Shown here piece after piece: positions 9,651 to 18,191 of a DNA stretch of 64,000 bases. Made by a program: the position numbers and the translations under genes. Source of the stretch: Flemingiibacterium sp964603455. GTDB lineage: Bacteria > Bacillota > Clostridia > Oscillospirales > CAG-272. Where the stretch lies: contig CAZRVL010000004.1 of the NCBI GenBank assembly GCA_964603455.1, forward strand, positions 3,611 to 67,610, written 5' to 3'. Every line of letters begins with the position of its first letter. The first letter of the stretch is position 1. The notes under the pieces were generated by a model. It saw nothing but the letters and a program-made list of their open reading frames with translations. It was not told the DNA's origin and ran no database searches.

Positions 9651-10795
9651 CTCAGCATTTTGATCGGCAGGGCAAGATATGTGAAGGTATCGTTCTCATC
9701 CTTTTCGAGCGGTTCGATTATCATGCTTATAAAAGGGCTTGAAAGCGAGAGTCTGACCTTATCGCACTGAGAATATTTCAGAGCTTCGGTAAGATAACGG
9801 CAGTTGAAGCCTATTTCTATCTCGTCACCTTCATGTGCTGTCGGGATCTCGTCATAGACCTTACCGCTTGCGGAAACTGATGTTATTTCGAGCATATTAT
9901 CGTGGAAATAGCATCTTGCACCGGATTTATTTTTACCGGCAGATTCATCCGAGACTATCGAGGCACGCTCAAGGGCACTTTCGAAGCTTGCGGAATCGAC
10001 ATTTACGAATATCGTGCTGTTTTTGGGAATGATCCTTTCGTAATCGATATATTCGCCCTCTATGAGTCGAGTAAAGAATGTTATAGATCTTTCTTCGAAT
10101 CTGAAGATGACCTGCTTTCTGGCTACATTGATCTCAACATTTTTCTCAGGCTCGGATAGGAGCTTAACGGCTTCGGAGAGAGTTTTTCCTGGAACGATGA
10201 ACTCTGCATTGACATCCTCACCGTCGCTGTTTTCAAGCTCGCAGACCTTTTCTCTTATCGCAAGTCTGAAGGTATCACAGCCGACTGTAGTGATACGATT
10301 TCCGTTTATCTTGAAGAAGGCTCCGTTAAATGTAGCTCTTGCATCATTTTGAGCAACTGCGAACAGTGTTCCCGTGATCATATTTTTAAGATCGCCTTGC
10401 TTCATCTTGAAACCGTTGCGGTTTGTAATATCCGGAAGAGTTGGATAGTCACGCGGATCCATTGCATTTATTTCAAATTCCGATTTGCCTGACGATAGCT
10501 TTGCACGCCAATTTTCATTAACCTCCATATAAACGAGTCCGGCAGGCATAACTCTAATGATCGAGTTAAGGCTTTGTGCTTCTATAACACAAGCTCCGTG
10601 TTCTTCAATATCTGCATCGATCTCGATACGAATACCCTTTTCTAGGTCATATCCTATGAGCACGGCACGATCGCCTTCACAGTCTACGAGGATACCGCCG
10701 GCAGAGGCTACCGTATTTTTCGAAGATATACATGACATCGCCGTGGTTACAGCATCGGCGAGCAACGATTGATTAAAATTAACTTTCATATACAC
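9647..10795 (-). CDS. dnaN: DNA polymerase III beta subunit (sliding clamp)
   Basis: 382 residues in the typical three clamp domains; recognisable segments are KVNFNQSLLADAV at the N-terminus, GYDLEKGIRIEID near residue 50, TVGCDTFRLAIRE near 175, and the C-terminal LALPIKMLR, equivalent to the family's LP(M/I)R ending next to the partner-binding pocket. The start could be at the first Met (MYMKVNF) or the third residue; both are close to the AAAGGAATG ribosome site. It follows dnaA with the origin in the 580-bp gap and is coupled to recF. Confidence 0.96.
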   Translation of the reverse strand: MYMKVNFNQSLLADAVTTAMSCISSKNTVASAGGILVDCEGDRAVLIGYDLEKGIRIEIDADIEEHGACVIEAQSLNSIIRVMPAGLVYMEVNENWRAKLSSGKSEFEINAMDPRDYPTLPDITNRNGFKMKQGDLKNMITGTLFAVAQNDARATFNGAFFKINGNRITTVGCDTFRLAIREKVCELENSDGEDVNAEFIVPGKTLSEAVKLLSEPEKNVEINVARKQVIFRFEERSITFFTRLIEGEYIDYERIIPKNSTIFVNVDSASFESALERASIVSDESAGKNKSGARCYFHDNMLEITSVSASGKVYDEIPTAHEGDEIEIGFNCRYLTEALKYSQCDKVRLSLSSPFISMIIEPLEKDENDTFTYLALPIKMLR

Positions 10796-11376
10796 ATTCC
10801 TTTCTTAGAAGCAGCATTATGCAAGAAATAAAAATTCAACTTGCATCCCTTCGACAGCTATGTAGATTATACAGAATGAAAAATTAAAATTAAAGAAAAA
10901 CAATAAATAAATTATTAGTAGTAGAAGTAGTAGGGGGTGTGGAAATACTGGAAATCTCGACTTTAGCCTTATTTTACAAGGTTTTTTTCGAAATATTCGA
11001 TTTGAAATTGTTAGGTACAAATATCAGAAAATCGGTGGAGATTTTTACAGCCGCCGGACCTCATGTGGAATAATGTGGACAAAAACATGTTATGATGTGG
11101 AATTTGATGTTAAAATTAAAGTACAGGCTTTGCAGCAGTTGTTGAAGCTGTAGATTTTCAAAAGCGCGAAAATCTGTTGAAAGAGCAGCTCAAACGATAA
11201 GATTTGCACCGGATACCAACAATCGTATAACAGCTTTGCAATGCAGCAAAAATGTTAGCTGTGATAAGTACTTTTATTACATTAAATTTTAATTTTCCAC
11301 AATCATGTTCCACAGACTCCAAAGTCTCTTTACAGCACCCGTAAAAACCACATAAAGAAGCTGTTGAAACTCACCG
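10796..11376. other. oriC: Replication origin region between dnaA and dnaN
   Basis: 581 bp without a gene. From the dnaN side: an AT-rich tract at about 10866-10915, a run of 5'-TAG-3' trinucleotides at 10916-10933, a G cluster at 10934-10937 and a DnaA-box-like TGTGGAAAT at 10938-10946. Further boxes are TGTGGAATA 11064-11072, TGTGGACAA 11074-11082 (one mismatch to TTATCCACA on the other strand), TGTGGAATT 11096-11104, TTTTCCACA 11293-11301 and TGTTCCACA 11306-11314. The order box, G/C cluster, DnaA-trio, AT-rich unwinding region is that described for the B. subtilis dnaA-dnaN intergenic unwinding site. Strand separation would start on the dnaN side. Confidence 0.85.
10916..10946 (-). promoter_or_regulatory. 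DnaA-trio array plus adjacent DnaA box
   Basis: Six trinucleotides TAG TAG TAG AAG TAG TAG, then GGGG, then TGTGGAAAT. Read 3' to 5' away from the box this is GAT GAT GAA GAT GAT GAT, matching the DnaA-trio consensus 3'-(G/A)AT-5' in five of six units, with the same box/GC-cluster spacing as in B. subtilis. DnaA filaments are known to extend along such trios to open the duplex. Confidence 0.82.
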
Positions 11377-12852
11377 TCAACCCTTGATCTCCTTTGCAAG
11401 TTCGGTTAGTTCTATGTCCATCGAGGGATTGGCATTGATTTCACGCTCAACAGTTTTTATTGATGAGAGTATGGTAGTGTGATCGCGCTTGAAGAGCTTG
11501 CCAAGCTGCGGAAGAGACATATCGGTGAGCTTTCTGATCATGTAGATGGCGATATGACGTGCAAAGGCAATATCCTTGGTTCGCTTTACGCCCTTAATGT
11601 CTTCGATCGAAACGCCGTATTTTTTCGCGACCTTTTCGAATATGCGGTCTATCGTTACGCTAATGGGTTCGCCACCGGTCATAAGATCGGCTATTGAATT
11701 TTTTGCGAGCTCTACGGTTATTTGCGATCCGGTCAAGAGACTCAATGCACCGAGCTTTTTGATAGCACCTTCAACCTGACGGATATTTGACTTTAGGTTT
11801 TCCGCGAGGAAATTTACGACATCAGCCGTGAGAGATATGTTCATCTGCTCAGCCTTTTTCTTGATAATAGCTGCGCGAAGATCTGCATCCGGAGGCTGAA
11901 TATCGGCTGTAACGCCCCATTCGAAGCGTGACTTAAGACGATCCTCGAGAGTTTTTATATCCTTCGGCGGACGGTCGGAGGTGAGGATTATCTGCTTGTG
12001 ATCCTCCCAAAGAGCATTGAAGGTGTGGAAGAACTCCTCCTGTGTGGAATCTCTGCCGGCGATGAACTGAATATCGTCTATGCAGAGGACATCAGCAGTG
12101 CGGTATTTATCGCGGAACTGAGAGGTCGTTTTTTTTGCGATCGAATCGATCATCTCATTTGTGAAGTCTTCACCCTTGAGATAAAGTATTTTTAATTCTG
12201 GGCGGGTCTTCTTTATGTGATTGGTTATGGCATAGAGCAGGTGAGTCTTTCCTATACCGCTGGGACCGTAGATGAACAGTGGATTGTAGGCAAAGGAATC
12301 GGCATTTGCCTTGCAGGCAGGTTCGTTTGCGACTGCTATCGAAGCTGCGTGAGCGAACTTGTTTGAATTTCCGACGATAAAGTTTTCAAAGGTATATTCG
12401 CGTTGATAGGTTTGAGTCGTGTTTTTCTCATGATGAGGCTGATTTCTTGGATGTGCGGCGGCAGGAGCTGCGAAATATGACGGAGCTGCTTCTGTAACGA
12501 CCTCTCCGCCGATCTCCGGCGCATCGAGCTGAGGAAGATCTGCCAGATTCACCGCTTCATAGGAGTCTGAGCTCGGCACATTTTCGGCATATTCCTGCGG
12601 ATTGCATTTTTTGTCAACAACGATGACCTCGGTCGGAAAGCCGAGGACGGATTCGAGAGCCGACTGTATGTTGTCCTTGTATTTTGAGTTTATGAGTCCG
12701 TACTTGTAGCTTTCATCGCAAATGAGGACGGCGCGGTTTTCGGTGATATTGCAGAGAACGAGCTTTGTGAACCAGAGGTCTACTATTGTGCTGGAATAGT
12801 TTTGCCGCAGAACATCAAGCGTCAGCGACCAGATTTCGCTAAATTGCTGCAT
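11377..12852 (-). CDS. dnaA: Chromosomal replication initiator protein DnaA
   Basis: 491 residues. Domain I starts MQQFSEIWSLTLDVLRQ, with a disordered domain II up to about residue 150 (Ala/Pro/His-rich). Domain III has Walker A GPSGIGKTH, Walker B VLCIDDIQF and sensor I ILTSDRPPKDI; domain IV ends with the DnaA signature KRDHTTILSSIKTVE. I place the start at ATG 12852 because GGAAAGG lies 8 nt upstream, while an in-frame ATG at 12879 has no ribosome site. A promoter TTGATT-17-TATAAT lies at 12923-12951. Transcription runs towards dnaN and the origin. Confidence 0.97.
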   Translation of the reverse strand: MQQFSEIWSLTLDVLRQNYSSTIVDLWFTKLVLCNITENRAVLICDESYKYGLINSKYKDNIQSALESVLGFPTEVIVVDKKCNPQEYAENVPSSDSYEAVNLADLPQLDAPEIGGEVVTEAAPSYFAAPAAAHPRNQPHHEKNTTQTYQREYTFENFIVGNSNKFAHAASIAVANEPACKANADSFAYNPLFIYGPSGIGKTHLLYAITNHIKKTRPELKILYLKGEDFTNEMIDSIAKKTTSQFRDKYRTADVLCIDDIQFIAGRDSTQEEFFHTFNALWEDHKQIILTSDRPPKDIKTLEDRLKSRFEWGVTADIQPPDADLRAAIIKKKAEQMNISLTADVVNFLAENLKSNIRQVEGAIKKLGALSLLTGSQITVELAKNSIADLMTGGEPISVTIDRIFEKVAKKYGVSIEDIKGVKRTKDIAFARHIAIYMIRKLTDMSLPQLGKLFKRDHTTILSSIKTVEREINANPSMDIELTELAKEIKG

Positions 12853-12922
12853 AAATTTTTCCTTTCCTGATTTTAACATTGATTTTGATGATTATTTTCT
12901 AATAAATATAATAATTAAAAAT

Positions 12923-12951
12923 ATTATACCACAGATTCGCGGATAAATCAA
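12923..12951 (-). promoter_or_regulatory. Predicted dnaA promoter
   Basis: On the minus strand TTGATT, a 17-bp spacer, then TATAAT with the extended -10 TGG directly before it. It lies 71 bp upstream of the chosen dnaA start. Confidence 0.75.
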
Positions 12952-13035
12952 GTACCCCGAGCGAAATTGATGGGGAATAAAAATGGTGATTACGTAAATT
13001 TTTTGCGAACTTGAAAATATTTTTTCGAAAAAGAC

Positions 13036-13065
13036 TTGACAAACACCCGAAATGTTGTGTATAAT
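13036..13065 (+). promoter_or_regulatory. Predicted rpmH promoter
   Basis: TTGACA (13036-13041), 18-bp spacer, TATAAT (13060-13065). The -10 overlaps TGTGTATAA (13056-13064), which is the complement of the consensus DnaA box TTATACACA; a second box, TGTGAATAA, follows at 13122-13130. DnaA could therefore influence this promoter. Confidence 0.8.
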
Positions 13066-13150
13066 AATAGATGTCATTTTGTAAATTCCGGTTCGGGAGA
13101 TCTTTTCAGTTCTGCTGAACCTGTGAATAACCTTAAGGAGGTGTCAAAGA

Positions 13151-13285
13151 ATGCTCAGAACATACCAGCCGAAGAAGCGCCAGAGAAAGATGGAGCACGG
13201 ATTCCGCAAGAGAATGAAGACTGCTGACGGAAGAAAGGTTCTCAAGAGAAGACGCGCAAAGGGCAGAAAGAGACTCACATACTGA
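13151..13285 (+). CDS. rpmH: 50S ribosomal protein L34
   Basis: A 44-residue, highly basic protein: MLRTYQPKKRQRKMEHGFRK at the start and LKRRRAKGRKRLTY at the end, the near-invariant L34 sequence. AAGGAGG lies 10 nt upstream. It is divergent from dnaA and the first gene of the rpmH-rnpA-yidD-yidC-jag-mnmE string, the usual order on this side of the origin. Confidence 0.98.
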   Translation: MLRTYQPKKRQRKMEHGFRKRMKTADGRKVLKRRRAKGRKRLTY

Positions 13286-13455
13286 GTTTCGGTCAAAGCC
13301 GGTACGATCCGAATGGGCTCTCAAAAGACTGAGAGCTTGTTCGGTGAAGTAAGGCGAAAAATCTCAAACCCAAAGACCGCCGAAATTTTCGGGGAAATAC
13401 CCGTTTATTCGGGGGTTTTGTTTGTATAAAGGCTAAATTGAGGAGATACGGCAGT

Positions 13456-13884
13456 ATGCGCTATACGCTATGTGAAAATCATTTATATTCGAAAGCCTAC
13501 GCCAAGGGAAAGAAATTTGTCGGGCGGCAGGTGATAGTCTATATTTTGCCGGACTACTTTGCATCAAAAATAGCCAAGGCTGACCCCAAAAAGGAACGGC
13601 ATAACCGTGTCGGTATAACTGCCACCAAAAAGCTCGGAGGTGCGGTCGAAAGAAACCGCGTAAAACGTATAATACGCGCTGGACTTGCGGAGACCGAAAA
13701 AAATATGCCGATTAAAAAGGGATTTCTTATCGTAATAGTAGCAAGGTCATCAGCAGTCGGTGCAAAGAGCTCTGATATAGCAAGTGACCTTACAGCCGCG
13801 TTCAAAAAACTCGGTCTCATACAAAATGACCTGAATCGATCAGAAAAAAATCCGAAGGAAATCCCCAAAATTAAGGATAGCTGA
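13456..13884 (+). CDS. rnpA: Ribonuclease P protein component
   Basis: The basic protein subunit of RNase P, which binds the catalytic RNA and pre-tRNA 5' leaders. From ATG 13456 it is 142 residues, with the RNP motif KKLGGAVERNRVKRIIRAGL (about 58-77) and the following DFLIIV-like strand (KKGFLIVIVARSSA). A GAGGAG site precedes this ATG by about 10 nt; an in-frame TTG at 13438 would add six residues. The last ~20 residues are a lysine-rich tail beyond the normal fold. It overlaps yidD by one base. The 170-bp gap after rpmH holds a hairpin with arms GCTCTCA/TGAGAGC (about 13318-13336). Confidence 0.95.
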   Translation: MRYTLCENHLYSKAYAKGKKFVGRQVIVYILPDYFASKIAKADPKKERHNRVGITATKKLGGAVERNRVKRIIRAGLAETEKNMPIKKGFLIVIVARSSAVGAKSSDIASDLTAAFKKLGLIQNDLNRSEKNPKEIPKIKDS

Positions 13885-14111
13885 TGAAACGCGCCGCTGT
13901 TGCACTTATAAAGCTGTATAGACGTTATATCTCACCAATGAAGCCTCCCTGCTGCAGATTTGTACCGACTTGCTCGCAGTATGCCATCGAGGCATATGAG
14001 GAGTGGGGCTTTGCGGTCGGCAGCATATTGACGATATGGCGGATACTTCGATGCAATCCCTTTTGCAAAGGCGGCTTCGATCCGGTACCAAAACACAAAA
14101 AACACAGATAA
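13884..14111 (+). CDS. yidD: Membrane protein insertion efficiency factor YidD
   Basis: 75 residues, with the YidD hallmark sequence KLYRRYISPMKPPCCRFVPTCSQYAIEA in pieces (residues 8-35) including its conserved cysteines, and ILTIWRILRCNPFCKGGFDPVP (about 47-68). The protein is thought to assist YidC-dependent membrane insertion from the cytoplasmic face. The start overlaps the rnpA stop by one base and yidC follows at 20 bp, so rnpA, yidD and yidC are translationally linked. Confidence 0.96.
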   Translation: MKRAAVALIKLYRRYISPMKPPCCRFVPTCSQYAIEAYEEWGFAVGSILTIWRILRCNPFCKGGFDPVPKHKKHR

Positions 14112-14131
14112 AGGAGTGTTCATACAAAACA

Positions 14132-15268
14132 ATGACAAGCATTTGGGACATTATCAACATACCGCTTGGCTGGATATTGAAGATCGGATATGAACTGACC
14201 CACAATTACGCATTGGCTCTATTGTTCTTTGCGCTCGTGCTTCAGATAATCCTCTTCCCTCTCGGTATAAAGCAGCAGAAGAATTCGGTCAAGCAGGCAT
14301 CGCTTCGCCCAAAGGAAATGGCGATACGCAACAAATATGCCGGAAGGAACGATAAGGTAACGCAGCAGAAGCTCAATGAAGAGATAATGGAGCTTTATCA
14401 GCGTGAGAACTTCAACCCGATGGGCGGCTGTTTGCCTATGCTCATACAGCTCCCGATATTGTTTTCGCTGTATAACGTGGTCGTTAGTCCGCTGAAGTAT
14501 ATATGCGGCTTCAGTGTCGATACGATAAATGCTATCCAGCTCAAGGTATATGAGCTCATGTCGGCGGCAAATATCTCCGGCTTTGAGTCGTTCGCCGAGG
14601 GCAGAGCGGTCAGACAGATCGATCTTCTCACACGTATGCGTGAGCTTGGCGTTGAAAATTTCGTCGATAACGCCGGACAGGCAATAACCGAGGATATTCT
14701 CCCGCGCTTCACTATACTCGGCGGAACTATGGATCTTTCGCAAACCCCGAGCTTTACGAATTTCAACCTTCTTCTCCTTATCCCGCTCCTGACGCTTATA
14801 GTGACCTACGGAAGCACATTCATAACTCGTAAGCTTACGTATAATCCGAATCCCGAAGCACAGAACGATATGTCGATGAAGATAATGAATCTCTCGATGC
14901 CACTTCTCTCGGTATATATCTCGTTCACTATTGCCGCTGCGATAGGTCTTTACTGGGTATTCAGAAACTTACTCGGAGTGCTTCAGCAGCTCATCCTCAA
15001 TAAAATGTTCCCGATACCGAAGTTTTCTGAAGAAGACTATAAGGCAGCTGAGCGCGAAGCGAATATGTCCAAACGCCAGATAAAGAAGAGCGAAAAGGAA
15101 AAGCAAAAGGTTCGTTCACTTCACCGTATAGATGAAGATGATGACGAAGATAGTACCGTAAAGCCCTCGGTATCCGAATCAGCACAGGTAGCCGCTCCCA
15201 CGGAAAAGGATAAAAAGCCGGAGCTCAAGGACGGCGTAGACCCCGATGAAGCTCCCAAGCTGAAATGA
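14132..15268 (+). CDS. yidC: Membrane protein insertase YidC/Oxa1/SpoIIIJ family
   Basis: 378 residues. The first hydrophobic helix lies near residues 10-45 (ALALLFFALVLQIILFPLGIKQ), then a charged cytoplasmic hairpin, the conserved NPMGGCLPMLIQLPILFSLYNVV (about 92-115), and three more helices up to AAAIGLYWVFRNLLGVLQQLILNKM (about 270). A charged C-terminal tail rich in Lys and Glu follows, as in ribosome-binding YidC2 types. Unlike Bacillus SpoIIIJ there is no lipoprotein signal. A loop insertion of about 60 residues after the second helix (INAIQLKVYELM through DLSQTPSFTN) is periplasm-side equivalent and somewhat long. AAGGAG is 15 nt upstream of the ATG. Confidence 0.95.
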   Translation: MTSIWDIINIPLGWILKIGYELTHNYALALLFFALVLQIILFPLGIKQQKNSVKQASLRPKEMAIRNKYAGRNDKVTQQKLNEEIMELYQRENFNPMGGCLPMLIQLPILFSLYNVVVSPLKYICGFSVDTINAIQLKVYELMSAANISGFESFAEGRAVRQIDLLTRMRELGVENFVDNAGQAITEDILPRFTILGGTMDLSQTPSFTNFNLLLLIPLLTLIVTYGSTFITRKLTYNPNPEAQNDMSMKIMNLSMPLLSVYISFTIAAAIGLYWVFRNLLGVLQQLILNKMFPIPKFSEEDYKAAEREANMSKRQIKKSEKEKQKVRSLHRIDEDDDEDSTVKPSVSESAQVAAPTEKDKKPELKDGVDPDEAPKLK

Positions 15269-15400
15269 TAAAGGGTGTAATAAAATAAAGCTCCGAAATG
15301 AGAGAAAAATTTGCCTTGAAGAGGGATCACGGTCTTTATAACAGGTGTTAGATCGTATTTTGTAAAAGCAGACATATCTCCATGAGGAGAGAAAGGAAAA

Positions 15401-15419
15401 ACTTTTGCTTCGCAAAAGT
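15401..15419 (+). promoter_or_regulatory. Leader hairpin before jag
   Basis: ACTTTTGC-TTC-GCAAAAGT, a perfect 8-bp stem with a 3-nt loop, just downstream of AGGAGAGAAAGG (15385-15396). It would place the possible TTG start at 15405 inside the stem, so it may set which jag start is used. No U-tract follows, so it is not a terminator. Confidence 0.45.
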
Positions 15420-15431
15420 CATGGTCATAAA

Positions 15432-16535
15432 ATGAAAAAAGAAATGCTATTTACTGCCAGAACGGTAGAACAGGCTCTCGGCGAAGCGGCACTCAAGCTC
15501 GGAGTCGAGACCGAAGCACTCGAATACGAGATCGTTGAACGTGAAAAGCAAGGTTTCTTCGGAATAGGTGCATCTCCGGCAAAGGTAAAGATATTTGTTG
15601 AGGTCGAGGAGGAAAAAGCCTCGGTAAACGAAGAAATTCCGGTTGAAAAGGAAATTGAAGTCTCCGATCCTGTCGAAGAGATCGAAGCCGTATCGGCGGA
15701 GATCGATGAAGAAGAACCTGTTGAAGCAGAGACAGAAGCAGTTGAACCGCAGACGGTATCGCGTGGATGCGGAGATCATGCAGCAAAGGAATTTATCGAG
15801 ACACTTCTCAGTGATCTCGAAATAGATGCAAAGGTCGAGATGACACGTGTGCGCAAATCCGACCGTGCCATAACCGTAACTGGTGAGGATGCCGGTGTTC
15901 TGATAGGTCATCATGGTGAAACGCTTGATGCGCTGCAGTATCTTGCAAATTTAGCTGCAAATAAGCGCGAAGAGGATGAATCTCGCGATTATGTCCATAT
16001 AACCGTTGATATAGAAAAATATCGTTCAAAGCGCGAGATCTCTTTGAGAGCGCTTGCACGTCGCGTTTCAGAAAAGGTACAGCGGACAGGCGAACCTGTG
16101 ATGCTTGAGCCGATGAATCCGTATGAACGCCGCATAATCCATTCCGAGGTTCAGTTTATTGAGGGTGTATCGACAAACTCGGTAGGTGAAGACAGCGAGC
16201 GCAGAGTAGTCATATATCTCGAAAGCGCAGGCTTCAGTATTCCCGAAAATCATACAAGGTCAGACCGTCGTCAATCATCGAGAAGACCTGACCGAAGACA
16301 TTCCGACCGTCAGCCGAGGGGTGAGCGTCAGGAACGCCGCGAAAGACCAAAGACCTCATCAAAGCAGCAGCCGCGATATAACGATGGCGAAAAGATGTCC
16401 AGCGAAGAGGTAAATGAACTTGTCGCAGCGTATGGCGCGAAGGATACCAAGGAAAAGACTCAGCGTGAGCAGCCCGCAAAATTCAAGAGCTTTGAGGATT
16501 ATATGAACTCGATTCTCGGAGACGAAGAAAAATAA
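15432..16535 (+). CDS. jag: RNA-binding protein Jag (SpoIIIJ-associated)
   Basis: 367 residues from ATG 15432. The Jag-N domain (MKKEMLFTARTVEQALGEAA) is at residues 1-55 with KQGFFGIGASPAKVKI. A long acidic linker follows, then a KH domain with GHHGETLDALQYLANLA (about 160-180) and an R3H domain with RKEI-type sequence (RSKREISLRALARRVSEKV, then MNPYERRIIHSEVQ about 235). A basic Arg-rich tail of ~100 residues with repeated RRPDRRHSDR-like motifs goes beyond typical Jag. A TTG at 15405 with better-spaced AAAGG could add nine residues. It lies downstream of yidC, its usual partner, and ends at a strong terminator. Confidence 0.92.
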   Translation: MKKEMLFTARTVEQALGEAALKLGVETEALEYEIVEREKQGFFGIGASPAKVKIFVEVEEEKASVNEEIPVEKEIEVSDPVEEIEAVSAEIDEEEPVEAETEAVEPQTVSRGCGDHAAKEFIETLLSDLEIDAKVEMTRVRKSDRAITVTGEDAGVLIGHHGETLDALQYLANLAANKREEDESRDYVHITVDIEKYRSKREISLRALARRVSEKVQRTGEPVMLEPMNPYERRIIHSEVQFIEGVSTNSVGEDSERRVVIYLESAGFSIPENHTRSDRRQSSRRPDRRHSDRQPRGERQERRERPKTSSKQQPRYNDGEKMSSEEVNELVAAYGAKDTKEKTQREQPAKFKSFEDYMNSILGDEEK

Positions 16536-16543
16536 TATCTGTG

Positions 16544-16580
16544 AAATGCACTTCAAAGTCAGCTTTGAAGTGCATTTTTT
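16544..16580 (+). terminator. Intrinsic terminator after jag
   Basis: Perfect 15-bp stem AAATGCACTTCAAAG / CTTTGAAGTGCATTT with a TCAG loop, followed by six T. It lies 9 bp after the jag stop, so mnmE probably has its own promoter. Confidence 0.92.
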
Positions 16581-16798
16581 CATGGCAGAAAATCCGAAAG
16601 ATTTATAGACTATTTTGAACTGTTAAGACGAATGACTTTTGCGCATACCGAACCTGCTTGCAGACAGTTTGTTTTTGGGGGGTAATATCGGCTGATGGTA
16701 TGGTATTTTGCAGTAGCGGTAGATTTTTTCATATTTTTGTGATATACTTAAACCTTAGATCATGAAAATAATCAAGACGGAAAGGAACGGTCAGAAAA

Positions 16799-18160
16799 AT
16801 GAATGATACTATAGCGGCAATATCCACTCCGTTTGGCAGAGGCGGAATAGCCGTGATAAGGCTCTCCGGAACAGAGGCTGTTGAAATAGCCGAAAAGGTA
16901 TTTTCTCCAACATCAGGGAAAAAGCTTTCGGAATATCAGGCGAACCGAGCGGTTTACGGAGAAATTATAAAATCATCACGTGTCATAGACGATGGCATAT
17001 GCACGATATTCAGAGCACCGCACTCATATACAGGTGAAGATACAGTCGAGATAAGCTGTCACGGCGGAATACTGCTCACCGAAAGAGTTCTCGAAGCTGT
17101 GTTTGAAGCCGGCGCACGTCAGGCGGGCGCAGGTGAATTTACGCGCCGCGCATTCACAGCCGGAAAACTTTCTCTAACTCAGGCTGAAGCTGTCGGTATG
17201 CTGATAGACGCGGAAAACGATGATCAGATAACGCTTGCATCCGCACAGGAGCGTGGAATATTCAAAAAGAAAGCCGATGAGCTTTATGAAGCTCTGAAAA
17301 ACATCGTGACAAGCGTATATGCCAATATCGATTTTCCGGATGAAGATCTGGCAGAGCTTTCGGCAGATGAGCTTGAATCCGCACTTACAGACCTGAAGAA
17401 TGAGCTTGAAACTCTCAGTTCATCCTACAATAGCGTCAAAGCTGTCACAGACGGCATAAAGACGGTAATAGTCGGAAAGCCCAACACAGGCAAGTCATCG
17501 CTCTTAAATCGCCTTGTGGGGCGTGACAGAGCAATCGTGACAAACATTGCAGGAACTACACGCGATACCCTCGAAGAAACGGTTCAGCTCGGACGTGTTC
17601 GTTTGAGACTTGTCGATACCGCAGGAATACGCGAAACCGATGACATAGTTGAAAAACTCGGAGTTGACCGTTCGATAAAAGCATTGAATGAAGCTGAGTT
17701 GATCCTAACGGTATTTGATGGTTCTGTAGAGCTTGACGATGAAGACAGAGAACTTATCGAAATGGTTGATAAGCTCTCTGCCGTAAAGATAGCTGTTCTG
17801 AACAAATCCGATATTGGACAGGCGGCAAGATCACCGTTTGACAATTTTGTGAATATCTCAGCCAAGACAGGAGATGGCGCAGAAGCCATTAAAAAGCTCA
17901 TAGAAGATGTTTTTGTGTCTGCTGATATAGAAAGACTTGCGTCGAATGCAGTCGTCCTCAGCGCACGTCAAAACGCCTCTGTGACGAAAGCTCTCGAATA
18001 TGTAAAATCCGCTATAAGAGCTTTGGCGAATGGGATAACGCCCGATACGGTTGGTTTTGAGCTTGAGGCGGCTTTGTCAGAGATCTCCGAGCTTGACGGT
18101 CGCAGAGTAACTGAGGAAATAGTAGACGGCATATTCCACCGCTTCTGTGTCGGAAAATAA
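16799..18160 (+). CDS. mnmE: tRNA uridine-5-carboxymethylaminomethyl(34) synthesis GTPase MnmE
   Basis: 453 residues. With MnmG it installs the carboxymethylaminomethyl/aminomethyl group on wobble U34 of tRNAs. N-terminal tetrahydrofolate-binding domain from DTIAAISTPFGRGGIAVIRLSG; G domain with Walker A GKPNTGKSSLLN (about 225-236), DTAG (about 273) and NKSD (about 335); C-terminal FCVGK carries the conserved catalytic-loop cysteine. AAGGAACGG precedes the ATG. Its usual neighbour mnmG is 7.7 kb away and on the opposite strand, which fits an inversion. The 218 bp upstream, after the jag terminator, show only a weak possible -10 (TATACT at 16742). Confidence 0.96.
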   Translation: MNDTIAAISTPFGRGGIAVIRLSGTEAVEIAEKVFSPTSGKKLSEYQANRAVYGEIIKSSRVIDDGICTIFRAPHSYTGEDTVEISCHGGILLTERVLEAVFEAGARQAGAGEFTRRAFTAGKLSLTQAEAVGMLIDAENDDQITLASAQERGIFKKKADELYEALKNIVTSVYANIDFPDEDLAELSADELESALTDLKNELETLSSSYNSVKAVTDGIKTVIVGKPNTGKSSLLNRLVGRDRAIVTNIAGTTRDTLEETVQLGRVRLRLVDTAGIRETDDIVEKLGVDRSIKALNEAELILTVFDGSVELDDEDRELIEMVDKLSAVKIAVLNKSDIGQAARSPFDNFVNISAKTGDGAEAIKKLIEDVFVSADIERLASNAVVLSARQNASVTKALEYVKSAIRALANGITPDTVGFELEAALSEISELDGRRVTEEIVDGIFHRFCVGK

Positions 18161-18164
18161 GATA

Positions 18165-18185
18165 CCGACTGCAAAATGCAGTCGG
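18165..18185. terminator. Hairpin between mnmE and the converging gene
   Basis: CCGACTGCA-AAA-TGCAGTCGG, a perfect 9-bp stem just after the mnmE stop. On the plus strand a run of six T follows only after 10 more bases, so its strength as a terminator is uncertain. Confidence 0.5.
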
Positions 18186-18191
18186 CAGTGA

